From contig QEOQ01000316.1 of assembly GCA_010279815.1 (NCBI GenBank), positions 673,096 through 737,095 of the forward strand: a stretch of 64,000 bases of DNA, written 5' to 3'. The stretch is from Brachionus plicatilis. Lineage: Eukaryota > Rotifera > Eurotatoria > Ploima > Brachionidae. A model generated the notes under the pieces. That model was not told the origin of the DNA and made no database searches. It was given only the letters and a program-made list of their open reading frames with translations. Shown here piece after piece: positions 48,119 to 60,439 of the stretch. Position 1 is the stretch's first letter; each line of letters starts with the position of its first letter. Both the position numbers and the translations under genes were made by a program.

Positions 48119-48833
48119 GGAACTTATTCATTTTATAGAAAAATTTTTTGTAGAAAAGTTTTATAGAAAAGAAAAATAATTTTATAGAAATTCATTTTAT
48201 TTAAAAAAATTTTCGAAATTTATCTGTATTAATTATAGAAAAAAAGTTTTAATTATAAAAAAAAAACAATTAAACAATTAATTATTTTAAAACAACAATT
48301 AATATTTAAAAAAATTACTAATTTTTCTTTATTGTAAACACTAAACAAAGACATAATTTCATTAACATTTTTAATTTCTGATTTTTCACGTGGATAAACT
48401 ATGCCGCTATTAATTTGTTCAATTAGTACATCTGTTAGATGCTGCTCATTTTTCAAATGCTTAGCCAACTTATTTACATCTGGATGTGATCCAACATCTT
48501 TCGAAAGAGACTTATGCCAAGCCTCCAAGCTATTATTTGACCTAGGTAGACCTTTTTGGATCCATTTCCTACGATTCCAATAGCTTGGAGAATATTTTGA
48601 TACAACACGTGACAATTCTCATCTTCTGGATCCACCAAGCCAATGTAATTCTTTTCAAAATAATGTATAATTGGAGCCAACTCGGCCGAACTTTGAGACT
48701 TAAAATATTTTCTATAAAAATTTTCTATGAAAATCTTCTATAATAATTTCTATAAATCAATTTTCCATAAAACATTTCGACAAAAAAATTGTTTTTTTCT
48801 ATAAAAAATTTTTCTATAATATTATAAAGTGCC
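48119..48833 (-). mobile_element. MULE-like element in the LINE
   Basis: A 715-bp insertion flanked by ggctttag (48111-48118 and 48834-48841), an 8-bp duplication within the range for Mutator-like elements. Ends are GGAACTTATTC and GGCACTTTATAAT (read from the right), each followed by arrays of ttatagaaaaattttt words. Inside is a transposase fragment on the minus strand. Confidence 0.8.
48253..48680 (-). pseudogene. MULE-type transposase C-terminal fragment
   Basis: Two overlapping frames joined by a shift near 48600. The first holds PIIHYFEKNYIG, the second RSNNSLEAWHKSL followed by HPDVNKLAKHL. FE-x-x-YIG followed by R-x-N-N-x-L-E-x-W-H is the pattern at the C-terminal end of MULE/FLYWCH-associated transposase-like proteins. 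The catalytic core is absent. Confidence 0.6.
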
Positions 48834-49175
48834 GGCTTTAGATGCCGAAGATGAACATTGTTTGTTCTATTCTAGATCATTAGCCACGAGAACACCGAGG
48901 TCCTTTTCTTCAACATTTTCTTTAAGGGCCACTGCCCCCTCCAAGATTGGAACTATTTATCCAGTTTTATTTCTATTTCGACCAATATACATTGTTTTAC
49001 ACTTTTAAATATTCAGTTCAATAGACCATTTTGTTGTCCAGTTACTTAATTCGACGAGATCATTTGAAGTTTAGTCGATCCAAATTCATTCTTATTAAAA
49101 ACACTCAATATTTTCAAGTCGTCTGTATATGATAGATATGGACTTTGAATTGAATCAAATAGATCATTTATGTAT

Positions 49176-49577
49176 TGGGTTGTGAAGTTCGTTTCAATTC
49201 GATCTCTTCAATTCAGAAAAACTTGAATAACTTTTTTACTAAAAGAGATAATTTAGTTCTATAAAATGCTTAATTATAAACAAATTCGCTTAATTCAATA
49301 AAATAAGTCTGTAAAATACTCTGCAATTTTATGCATTTTGCACGCCATTAAAAAGTATTCAAAATCAAGTGTGCACTTACTTTGCAGAGTTTTTGCAGAC
49401 ACATATTTTCGGATTAAGCAATGTTGCTTAAACATTAAGCATTTTACAGAATTAAATTATTCCTTAAAGTAAAAAAGTTATTCAAATTTTTTTGAATTGA
49501 AACGACCGAATTGAATCCATTTTGAAACCTATTTTTATATAATAATATATAAAAATTTTACTGAACTTCCCAGCCCC
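49176..49577. mobile_element. hAT-like foldback MITE in the LINE RT
   Basis: A 402-bp insertion flanked by tttatgtat (49167-49175 and 49578-49586). The 8-bp form ttatgtat fits the hAT preference nTnnnnAn. Ends are TGGGTTGTGAAGTTC and GGGGCTGGGAAGTTC (read from the right). Inner arms share ttgaataacttttttact and aaaatgcttaat with their complements, so most of the element is a hairpin. Taking it out restores FVYINDLFD of the RT. Confidence 0.88.
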
Positions 49578-50389
49578 TTTATGTATACAAAGAACAAAAT
49601 CGGGCCCAAAAACGACTCTCGAGGGACGCCACTAGTGATCTCTTCCTATTCTAAAACTGCATCACCAAGAACTACTCTTTGCTTCCTGTCAAGAAGAAAA
49701 TATTTTATCCATTCATATGGTTCATTTACAATTCCATATGCTGTTAATTTTCTTAAAAGTTTCCTATGCGAGACTTTATCAAACACCTTAGAGAAATCAG
49801 TGTAAATGACATCGATTAAGTTTCCATTTTCTCACTTTGTCAACAAACTCAATTAGATTTGTGGTACATGATTTGCCTGGCATAAAACCATGCTGCTTCT
49901 CGTTGATTAACTTGTTCATTAATAAAAAAGTCATGATTTAATCCCTTAAGAATTTCTCCATAACTTTATCAACTATCGATGCAATGTTTTCTTTTTTAAC
50001 AGAATGGTTCTAGGTCGAAATAAGTTAAATCTGGAAAAGAAACAATTTGCACCTCAACCATAAACTTCAAGTCGGCTTGAGATAAATTCATCGGAAACAC
50101 TTTCTAAAGGACCATTTTGCCAAAAAGTAGTGATGGGCTCAGACACTCTACTTTGAGGAATAAAGCATCAAAAACTATTAACTTCCTAATTTACTTTCAA
50201 GTCGATAAAAATGAAATCTTCTAAGTTTTTTTTCATGAATTCAACTTAATGATACGACTTTAAGAACTGTCGGAAAGTAATTTAAAAAAATTTGAACGAA
50301 AACGGTTATAAATATTAAAAAATTGATTTATTTTTTGTGAAGATAAAAAATTGGATTGAAAAAAAGATTTTTTGAATTTTGAATTAATT

Positions 50390-51171
50390 TTATCTGCGGT
50401 TGGCCTTAATTAAAAGAACTGCATAAGTTGCCACTCTCCAGAAAACAATCAAAGCACCCATTAGCCCAAAATTTAAACCATAATTTTTCTTGATTTAAAA
50501 TTTTATTTTTAGTTTAAATAAATTAATGAAAATATACTTCATCAATGTTGTAATAGTTGATTATTTGCTCTCCTTCAGTGAAACAGAATCCCATGTCTTG
50601 CTCAGCACATGTAATGTTTTTTACTCCTTTCCATTGATTGACTAAAATAGCTTCATTTGAATAGCTAAACCAACTGAGATATCGCAGCCAAATAAAATAC
50701 TTTGGAATTGATCTTTAAAAACCCAAATTAAATTGTAACTTGATTAGAATTATAGTTTAATATACTCATTATTTAATAGGAAGCCACTGAAAATCATGAG
50801 CTTTGAATAAAAAAAATGAAATTTTGATGTTTTTGTCTTAAAATTGGAACTTACCGGTACGAGAATGGGTCCAGCAAGAGCCAAAGCTTAGAAATTTATC
50901 ATTAGTTTAATTTTTTTTGATTAATTACTTTGCTATCTAAATTCATTTATTTACTATCTTGATATTTTGATTTTTACCAGCTAAATTACTTAATTTAATT
51001 TTATTACTTAAAATTAATTTTTAAATCTAAATCAATTACTCAACTAATTTGGCATAAATTTTCTTAGCACCAAATAATAATAATAAAAAATAATTATCTA
51101 ATTTTTTTTTTGTTGTGCCAATGGAGCTGTAAATTTAAATTTTATTTAAATTTAAATAAATAATAATAATA

Positions 51172-51211
<40 letters not shown>

Positions 51212-54200
51212 CTCTAATATAGGATCCTCTAAATTGATTATCTAGCCAGTATGGTACCAGAAGTCATAATTATTGGTTTGAAAAACAATTAGTTCGAAAC
51301 CGCAGTCAAAGGTTTAACTTCTTTACAAACCGAACTGAAATGATTGAATGAAGGAATATTTTACCAAGAAAAATTCTTAAACAAAATAAAATTTACAGTT
51401 ATAAAAATAAACTTGACAACTATTTTAAGGGGAAAAAATTGATTGTACAGACCCCTAAAGTACAACTAGTCCTTGCACTCGGTTATAGGATGAGTCTAAT
51501 TGTCATTCCTTATCAACAGCCTTATAATTATTATTAAATCAAACTGAGCTTTTGCAATTAACCATGTATAAATATTGATTATATTTCAACAAAATTTGAA
51601 AACAAAATTTAAATTTTCAACTTGAATTCTGAAATTATTTGGAAATTAATTTGATAGCAAACAAATTAAAGTTGATAGAAAGGCAGAAATTATGGAAAAT
51701 TGAAGTTTCAGATCAAATTTTAAGATCAAAACGATCATTTAAAATTTCAAAACTTAATTAATCTAATGATTTTGATAATTTTTAAGAAATAAATACTAAA
51801 CATTACTAGACATGTTATGTATAATTAAAGTTCATTATCAAATAAACATCAAAACGATTGATCTCTAATTTATTTGACAAAAACAGTCAATAATTTAAGT
51901 AATTCAGGTTAAGTTAATTCACAAATTCAAATTTATAATTTTTAAATCCATTCATTCAAACTGAAATAATTTTATTTTTCCACTTAAATAAATTTAAAAT
52001 TTAAAAACAGTGAATTTTTTTGTCTTTAAATGTAAATTTTTATTAAAATCAATTAAACTATTTAAACCTATTAAAGTTCAATAAAAAGGAACATTTTAAA
52101 ATTTTAAATATGAAAATAAACTTGACATGACATGTCAAGTAATTGCTTTGGAAAAAGTTTATTATTTCTCTATTATTAAAAAAAATACTACAATTTATAT
52201 TTTGATCTTTTGGTCTTGATCTTAAACTTCAATTTGCCGAAATTATATAAAATTTAAAATTTTTTTTCTTACCAACATTTGTTGATGGAGCAACAGCAGA
52301 AAGAAAACATCCAAACGCCAACGAACACTGCACCACTAGGACTATAATGGCGACACAGATAAAAAATCTATCTGCACTATTGTTTAGATTGGCCATCCAA
52401 TATGCAATGGACATGAATAAAATTGGTAGAATAAAAAAAGTGGGTAGCTTTGATTTTATAAATATTAGTTAAAAAATAATTTATTTATTAATTTCTAATC
52501 TTACATCTGTGAGTATTTTGGCTAAGTAATATGAAATTACCTTGTACATACCATTTTGATATTCACGGACAAAAATTGGCAATTCAACAGGAAACACCTA
52601 TGCATTGTTAATTTAATTTAAAATTATTAATTTTTAAAAAAAATAAGTAATTTCTCTAAATTACGTTTACAACAAAGAACATCGTTGCAAAACCATTATT
52701 GCAAATGCATAAAAACATAAAACCATTAATATCCATTACACCTTTCTGGTTATATTCTAGTCTTAGGTAAATCAAACCAAAAAGAACTGAAACAATCTTT
52801 AATTAAATTATTTTAAATGTTTTTCTTAAAAATGTTTAAATAATCCAAATTTTAATTTGAAGTTGTCTCTAAAATATGGATCAAAAATAAAGATACGGAT
52901 CGAAAATATTTTAAAAAAATTTACAAAACATCTTCACTGTAAGTCTAATTATCACAAATATTAATATGTTTTGGACTAATACATGGCACATATGTATTTG
53001 GTAGAATAAAAGCTTCCTTAATAAATTATTTAGATTTAGATTTTCCATATTCTACTAAAATGTTCTTCTTTTTTTTCCACAGTTGTTAAAAAGTCGAAAT
53101 TCTTAAGTCTTAAGTCAAGTACGGACTTTAAATTTGTTTTCTTTTTAAAGTCTAACTATTCATTTTGGACTTGCCTGATTTTTAAGGACCATAACACTAA
53201 AATTAAAGTCCAGACTTGGAATTCATTCGGGACTTTTAAACAACTCTGCTTTGCGTTTCTCCAAATTTTTTGGCATTCTGCTCTAAGTCCAGGCTCTGAA
53301 TTTTCTATTAAATAATTTTGTTGCTTTAATTCAGATTTTATTTTTATTTTTTATGTCTTTTTTAAACAAAATCCGTATTTCAGGTGTCAAAAATTCGGAT
53401 CCGGATTTTAGTTATAATCTTAATTTGACATTATATTTGTTTGATAATTTAAGAATTATTTACTATTGTTTGAAAGACTTGTATTTTAAATGTAAATGGT
53501 TCCCGGATTATTCCTAGTGAATTTCTCCATAAAAGCCAACTAAGTTGCGTCAGAAAATTTGTTTTATATCTTTGAAAAATGATAATTTAAACTTAATAAA
53601 TAAAAAATTCAAAATTTACTTTTTACACAAAAATCGGCTGCAAATATTGTCTCGAGATTGATCTTTGCCATCAATCAATGTTTTTTCATTTAAACTACTT
53701 TCTATTGATAACCGAATTTCATCTTTTTGATGACTTTTGGCGAAATTATCGCAAATTTTCTATGAAAAATTAGATAACATAATATAAATGTTATTTTTAT
53801 TTATTCTACTTTGACTTTTTCTAAACAATGTTCTCTCTTTGAAGGTTGAATAGCCAATTCTCGGATATAAAAATCAGCTGGGTTAAAATTTAAAGGTAAA
53901 ATTAGTCCTTGACTAAAAAAAAAATTATTAGAGAAACAAGTGTGAAAGTTTTAGAAAATACGTCTTAAAAAATTCAGCTGCACCAGATAGATTGCCAAGA
54001 TAGGCCAATCGACCTTCAGCCAAAAGACAAAATTTGTCAAATTCTTGAAATATTTCACTTGATGGTTGATGAATGGTGCAAATAATACATTTGCCTTGGC
54101 TTGCCAAATTTTTCATTGCCTCCATCACTGACATAGCCATGAAAGAGTCGAGACCACTTGTTGGCTCATCGCAAAATAAAATAGATGGATTGGTGATTAT

Positions 54201-55017
54201 TTCGGAAGCAAATGCCAGTCGACGTTTTTCACCACCTGAAATGCCACGATGACCAAAAAAACCTATGACCGTATTTTCACATTTTTTTAAATTTAACTTT
54301 TAAGTAAATTTTAACATTAAAAAAATATTTAAAAATTAAAAAAAAAAAAAAATTACATCTTGTAAAATTTTGTTGACTCTTATCATTCTTTCTTTTTTTG
54401 TTGTTTCTTTGTCCATTCGTAGCATTGCCTGAAATTAATCAAACCAAATTTTTAACAAAAATTTATAATTTATTTTTAATGTTCTAAACTAATAAATTAA
54501 ATTCTAGTTTATTATTATGTATCTTCTTTCTCAAAAACTTGGATTCATTTATTTTTAATAAAGAAAGTACCTGAAAAATTAAGTGTTCTTTTACGGTCAT
54601 ATAACCAATAAATAAATCATCTTGTTGCACATAGCTAGAAATTTCTCTAATCTCCTCAATTGATTTGACAGTCTTTCCATTTACGCCTATTTGGCCATTT
54701 ATTTTAAGCTTTCCTCGATTTCTAAAATTTAAAACATTAAGCAGAGTTGTTTTCCCGGCACCACTTGCTCCCATAATTGCCATAATTTCTCCTCTATTCG
54801 CATAGCCATCCACATGAGAGATTATTTCTTTTGCTTCTTTTAATTTATATGAATTTTTTCGCAATTTTTGTATGAAGCTGATCTTTTGTGGAAGTGAAAC
54901 TGTAATTTTATTCCAGGTTAGAATAACTTGACTCGAACTTTCGACACTTAAGTTAATTGATGAAGGTACTGATTCAGATTGTGTTCGCGGAATTTCAAGA
55001 AAATTAAACGAATTCAT
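50390..55017 (-). CDS. ABCG half-transporter C
   Basis: Third ABCG paralogue. Exon 1 (55017-54571) starts MNSFNFL and has GASGAGKTT; its donor is gtactttc rather than gtgagc. Exon 2 is at about 54428-54357. Exon 3 (about 54290-53960) has [17 protein letters not shown] and TIHQPSSE. Linker exons lie near 53910-53810 and 53760-53640, and TM exons near 53560-53460, 52800-52660, 52600-52500 and 52440-52270. An intron of about 1.4 kb precedes ALAGPILVP (near 50885), and the gene ends KANRR at 50390. One intron holds a 559-bp MITE. No break in the coding exons was seen. It lies 20 kb from copies A and B but shares long intron stretches with them. Confidence 0.9.
51161..51210. repeat. (ATT)n microsatellite
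   Basis: A run of att units preceded by aataataat, inside the long intron of ABCG-C. Confidence 0.95.
52861..53419. mobile_element. MITE in ABCG-C intron
   Basis: A 559-bp insertion flanked by ttaatttga (52852-52860 and 53420-53428). Copy B has the uninterrupted site at about 28421-28433. Ends share CTAAAAT followed by GGATC in inverted orientation; inside, aagtc/gactt words are repeated in both orientations. Confidence 0.8.
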
Positions 55018-56821
55018 TTCTTTATTAATGTAAATTTTTAATCCAATATATATAAATAAAATGGAATAATTACGTAAATATTATAATTTTTTGTAAAAAT
55101 CAGGTAATTTTTTAATTTATAAGGCTTTGTACCTTTGTTGATCTAGACATTTCAGTATAATACCTTAGTATTTAATGAGGTAAAATCAACATAATTCTAT
55201 TTCATTGCTGTGCTCATTTTTTAATCAATTTTTCAATTATAATTTTTGCGTGATTTTGATTTTATTTTAACTTATTTTAATCAAGTTTTTAAAAAAAAGT
55301 CACTTTACTAGAAAGCAGTGTCTAAGTCACATGTAAACAAAGTACCAAAAAAAAATTTGTTAAAATTTGACATCTTTATTCAATTTTTTTAAAAAATAAT
55401 TAGTTTAAAAGAAAAAATTTTAAGAAATGAAATATTTGTTTTGAGAAATGCTTCATAGAGTTTTCTAAACGAATTTTTACTGAATTGAATTTATAATTTA
55501 GACAAATAATCAAATGCCTTTTTAGAATAAACGTTTATTTTTAGACTAAAATTTTAAACTAAATTAAGCTTATTATAAATTTTAATTTACTTAATAATTG
55601 GAGAAAATATTGGATATTATTTTTAAACTTTGTTTATACATTTTTTTAAAAATTATTATCACTGTCATTGAATCCGAAATGAATTTTTTTTTACAAAAAT
55701 TTACTTTAATAATTAGACAAAAATATATTTAGGTTTAATACCACAAATATTTTATTTTTTACACAGTTATTAATATTTTTCATGAAAAACTTTTTAAACG
55801 ATGTGTTTATCGGTCATCCATTACATGTGTACTAGACTATTGATTAACTTTAAAATTGATATTTTTCTCATAGAAAGATAGATAATTCTTTGTTAATTTT
55901 TTTAGAGTTTAAATAATTAGCTGGTTTAAATTTAAGAATTTAATTTTGAAATGATTTATTTGATAGTGAAATAAAAATTAATTTTAATATGTTTTAATTA
56001 ATTTTTTTGTTTATTTTTTGTTAAAATTTAATTTTCTGATTTATAAAATTTTTTTGCAAAAATTAAGAATTTTTTCGAAATTCCGAAAAATTTCTGAAAA
56101 CTCTTAAAGAAGCTATTATAAGTTTTTATAAAATAAATAGTTACACATCTTTAGGAATTAGTAAAAAACTTTACCCAATATAGAATTAAGAGTTTTTTTT
56201 ACTTGGAAGAATTGTTTGTTTGAGTCAGAACCAAATACCCATATCTATACCCAAAATTTTCGTATTTCGGAAATTCAAAAGCAGTAAAAGAAATAAAAGA
56301 AATTTTTTATAGGAGCAGTAAAATAAATTTTTTTTAAACAATTAAAAATCAAGTTTATAAATATATTGATAATTTCCCATATTTTCTTCAATGATTCAGC
56401 GAAAAAAAAATTAAATTAAGTCTAATTAATTTAAAAACTTTATTCTAAAATTAAATATTTATTCAAAATACATTTTTTTTATTATAAAATAATAAATTCG
56501 ATTCAATAAAAAATTATTTAGAAAACTTTGTCAAAGCGAATTTTTCATTTCTTAAAACTTTTTCTAATAAACTAATTTAAACAGATAATTTTTTTTAAAT
56601 GGTAATTTATTCTAGACAATGCTTCGAATGGATAAAGAAACAAAAAATAAAGAAAGAATTGTTATTTATTAATTCAAGCCTCATAGCATATTTTTTTCTA
56701 AGTAGTAAAATTTAGAGAAAAATAAAAAAAAAATTTACAAAATAGAGTAGAAAATACGATTAAAAAAGGAAAGAATGATAAGAGTGAAGAAAAATTTACA
56801 AGATGTAATTGTTTTTTAAAA
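55018..56821. other. ABCG-C upstream region, no gene seen
   Basis: 1.8 kb of very AT-rich sequence. Minus-strand frames such as 56698-56886 are Phe-rich chance ORFs. Confidence 0.4.
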
Positions 56822-57035
56822 ATGAATTTATTATTTTTAAAAATACCTGAAAAGTTAAATTTAAAAAAATGTGAAAATACGCTCATAGGTTTTTTTGGTC
56901 ATCGCGGCATATCAGGTGGTGAAAATGATCGACTTGCATTTTCTTCCGAAATCACCAATCATCTATGTTATTCTGCGATGAGTCATCAGGTGGTCTTGAC
57001 TCATTTATGGCCATGTCAGTGATGGAAGCATGATG
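56822..57035 (+). pseudogene. ABCG exon-3 remnant, plus strand
   Basis: On the strand opposite to the three genes. [20 protein letters not shown] is followed by a damaged signature (GGENDRLAF), a deleted Walker B region and [16 protein letters not shown] codons broken by indels. It ends near 57035. It is a decayed inverted copy of exon 3. Confidence 0.88.
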
Positions 57036-57259
57036 AAAAAAGTCTTGGGTATTTTACACTAAAGAATAGTTTTATGATCAAGAGATAAATTTTGAAGTTT
57101 GCAACATTCAATATTCAATAAAATCAAACTGATTTTTTATTATTTTGTATGAAAAAATGGGTCATGTCCAGAATGTGATCAGCGATCAATGATCACATAT
57201 TTCGTGATCAAAAAAGCCTCTAATTTATGAGAAAATAAAAATAAATTTTTGATTTTAAG

Positions 57260-58130
57260 AAAGAAGGACTTTCATTTTTAGCTGTGAAATAAACCATTTT
57301 TTAGAAAAATAACGACTTTTTGCTGCAGCCATCTTCAAAGTGATATTGACATGCTTTATCTATTGGATTGAATAAAACTTTTACATAGTAAATTATTTGA
57401 ACAAATAAAGAAAGGTTTACACTTGTCAAGTGAATGCACAGCTTTCTATCCAATGTAAGTCTCAATGCATCCGGAATTTGGTTTCAGTTTTCTAATTATC
57501 AAATAAATTGGAATTGTGTAATTTAGTATATAAAGACATCACTCATCTCTGCAAATATCAGTACATACATAGAAAAATAAATAAAAAATAAATTCATTGA
57601 AATTTAATTTTTGCTATAATTGTCCAGTTTACACAGATCAAATGATTTCATCACAAATTTTATTTTTAAAATAAAAAATTTTTTTTAATAATTTTATTGA
57701 TTTGAACCAAAAAATCATATTATGATCTTTAATTTCTTTTTTAAAGTTATTTAATATTTTAATTGACAATAATCTAAATGAAGTATTTTAGTTTATTATT
57801 TAACTATTTCTTTTTAGATATAAACACTGTTTTAGTACAAAATGGACCAAGAATTTTTGTATTAAAAATTAACAACATTAAAGAAACTTTAAAGAAATAA
57901 TTAAGAAAACAAGCAAAAACATTCAGTTAAAATTAATTAATTTACAATAATAAAAGTTAATTAATTATTAATATTTAAAATGATAACATTTTTAATTGAA
58001 AAAGAAAAAATTAATAATTAACAGTATAATTTTCGTAAAAATTATCCGATTCATTTAATTTAAATAACGAATTAAAAAAAAAAATTCCAAAAATTTTGAT
58101 AAAAATATGTTTATGATAAAAATAACTTGG
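57260..58130 (+). repeat. Dispersed repeat, copy 2
   Basis: Similar to 44850-45480 with about 195 bp extra at 57495-57690. Confidence 0.8.
57527..57562 (+). promoter_or_regulatory. Possible TATA + initiator pair
   Basis: tatataaag at 57527-57535 and tcagt at 57558-57562, with 33 bases from the TATA start to the initiator A. This is the classic core-promoter spacing. It lies in the segment that the other copy of this repeat lacks. No gene is evident downstream on this strand. Confidence 0.3.
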
Positions 58131-58200
58131 AAAACAATTGGTATTAAAAAAAGGAAATATTGTCCATTCAATAAGTCATTTTTTCTTAAAAAAAACTCAC

Positions 58201-58317
58201 GTATTAAATAAATAGCGTATAAAAATAATGTAATTGGGAATATTAAAACAGAATAAAAGAACAAAATGAAATTCCGGATATAAAATCTGCTAGGAATATT
58301 CTTTAATTCGCAATGCA
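58201..58317 (-). CDS. Candidate exon with a membrane segment
   Basis: Bounded by an acceptor (tatttag) and a donor (gtgag). The open frame starts HCELKNIPSRFYIRN and continues into a hydrophobic stretch (ILFFYSVLIFPITLFLYAIY) long enough to span a membrane. No family recognised. It may belong to the module gene at 59.0-60.4 kb, but the intervening exons (58318-59047) were not found. Confidence 0.35.
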
Positions 58318-59047
58318 CTAAATAAAAATATTTAATTAGTTAATTTCAATTTATTTATTTGTTAAAAATAAAAATTTTAAAAATTATTCAATTTTTTGCT
58401 TCGCTGTTTGTTTTAAAAAATAATTGAATATTTTTTTCAGAACTTTAAAATAAAATAATTAGTATGTTATTTAAATAATAATTTATTAGTAGAAAACAAG
58501 ACTTCATTTTAACTAAATTTAAAATAAGTTACCAAAAATTCCTACAAAAAGTATGACTATGTTAAGCCAGTATACCGATGCTTTTAATTAAATCGAATTT
58601 AGTTAATATAAAATTTTAAAGATAAATATAATGCTTCTATAGTACTTTTAATAATTACGTTTATTTTATTATATACTTATATTTCAGTTGATAATATGAT
58701 AAGAACTTAGACATTATTTAAAAACACAAAACGTTTAATTCAACAAATACTCAATATATCAATTATTTTCTTTTTATTATTAACACTTATTTATCCATTG
58801 TTTCTTTTTATTTTTTTCTTATTTAACTTTTTTTTTAATCATTTGATTTAATATTTTCATATTTTTTATTCTATAAGAGCATTAGTACGGTGCAGATAAA
58901 AAAATTAATAAAATAATTTTGAAAAGCAGATTTAAAAAGTTTTGAAAATCACAACAGTTTCAAGTTCTAGTTGGATTTTGAGAAATGCTTTATGTGTAAT
59001 CTAACCAAACATGATATCAAACAAAATAAAAAAATAGTTTAACATAC

Positions 59048-60436
59048 CAGATTCTTCTTCCGAAAATTTCTCAAAACTTTCATTGCTTTTTTTCATTTCA
59101 ATTATTTGGCATGTTTGTGTACTAATTGAATTACCTTAAAATATTTAATAAATAGATATTTCGTTATTGTGTATTTTTAATACAAATTGATCAAAAATTC
59201 TTCGAATTTTAATAAATTAAAATTTAATTTAATAGATAATACTAGAAAATATACTGCAACATAGTGCAACATAATTTGTTGCATCTTTATTACCTAAAAT
59301 AAAATTTTCATTTTCTTTTTTTTTTAGTAAATCAAATAAATAATCTATTTTAATCATATTTATTCTTTATTATTTGTATTTTTAAAATGAGAAAAATTAT
59401 TATAGGTAAAAAAGGTGCAACAAAGTTCTAATATTTTTTATTTACTTTAATTTTAATTTATTAAAAAATTAAAAATTTTTGTTAAATTTGTATTTCTTAA
59501 TTTGTTTGATAACTTACTTGGATTACTCTGAGAAGGTAATATTTGGCTATCATTTTCAATTTCGGAATCTTTGGCCTCTTTTTCTGAATAACATAAAAAA
59601 TTTTAAATAATTTTGATTTATTTTACCTGTAAAAATTGATTCACATTCAGCTGTTGACAATTTTAATAATTTTTTTACCATATTCTAAAAATTAAATGAG
59701 ATCTTATTAAAATAACTTCTAAAATTACAATTTTCTCGTCGTTTTCCAGTTTAGAATAAACGGCTCTTGTGATAAAATCGATTGTGAGGCATTTTTGACA
59801 ATTAGTGGCAGCCTTAAAATATCCATTTTTATTAAAAATTTGAAAAATTGAGAAATTAAAAGCTTACCATTTTATTCTTAGACTTTGAGCAATCTTTTTT
59901 TAAAAAGAATATATTAATTTAAGTTATGATTTTTAATTAAATATTCAATATCAGAAATTGTTGGCGCATATTTTCAAATTAGATTGTTGCAAAATTAAAT
60001 TTTATAATGTATTAGAAAATTATTAATTAAATAAAAAAGATGAAAATGTATTTGTCTTTTCAAAAATTTTTTAGATTAGTATCAATCTAATGAAATTAAA
60101 AAAAAAGAATCAATTTGGCATTTATTTATTTAGTCCTATCAGGAGAGATAATAATTTATTTACCTGTAATAGTTGATTCACATCCAACAATTTCTTTTGT
60201 GCATTTTAATAAATATTTTAACATATTCTAAAAATTAAATAAGATCTAATTAAAATAACTTCTAAAATTACAATTTTCTTGTCGTATTCCAGTTGAGAAT
60301 AAACGGCTTTTGTGATAAAATCGATTGTGAGGCAATTTCGACAATTAATGGCAGCCTTAAAATATCCATTTTTATTAAAAATTTGAAAAATTTAGAAATT
60401 AAAAGCTTACCATTTTATTCTTAAACTTTGAACAAT
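59048..60436 (-). CDS. Spliced Cys-pair module gene, locus 3 (inverted, partial)
   Basis: Exons on the minus strand with GT-AG borders and consistent phases: 60436-60411 (26 nt), 60355-60272 (84), 60227-60164 (64), 59893-59868 (26), 59812-59729 (84), 59684-59627 (58), 59583-59518 (66) and 59134-59048 (87). The set 26-84-64/58 nt occurs twice in a row, so the protein has two copies of DCSKSKNKM + NC-x2-C-LTIDFIT + NMLKYLLKC. The last exons read EKEAKDSEIENDSQ and NSISTQTCQIIEMKKS. Codon differences from loci 1 and 2 preserve the frame and all splice sites, which favours a real protein. Start and stop were not located. Confidence 0.6.
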
Positions 60437-60439
60437 CTT

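Larger units (their letters stand above)
46430..50015 (-). mobile_element. LINE carrying four nested DNA elements
   Basis: Read on the minus strand from 50015: EKQHGFMPGKSCTTN, DFSKVFDKVSHRK, then SGVPRESFLGPILFFVY (49640-49590). After an insertion INDLFDSIQ and YTDDLKI follow (49170-49080), where the catalytic motif is TDD in place of the usual ADD. Next are KDLGVLVANDL (about 48900), NSILGQIKNAF (about 48100), GLVRPHVKTLL (about 47790) and ERVQRRETNLL with the C-terminal part to 46430. Stops and shifts are frequent. It belongs to the same broad type as the LINE at 7.8 kb. Confidence 0.85.
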
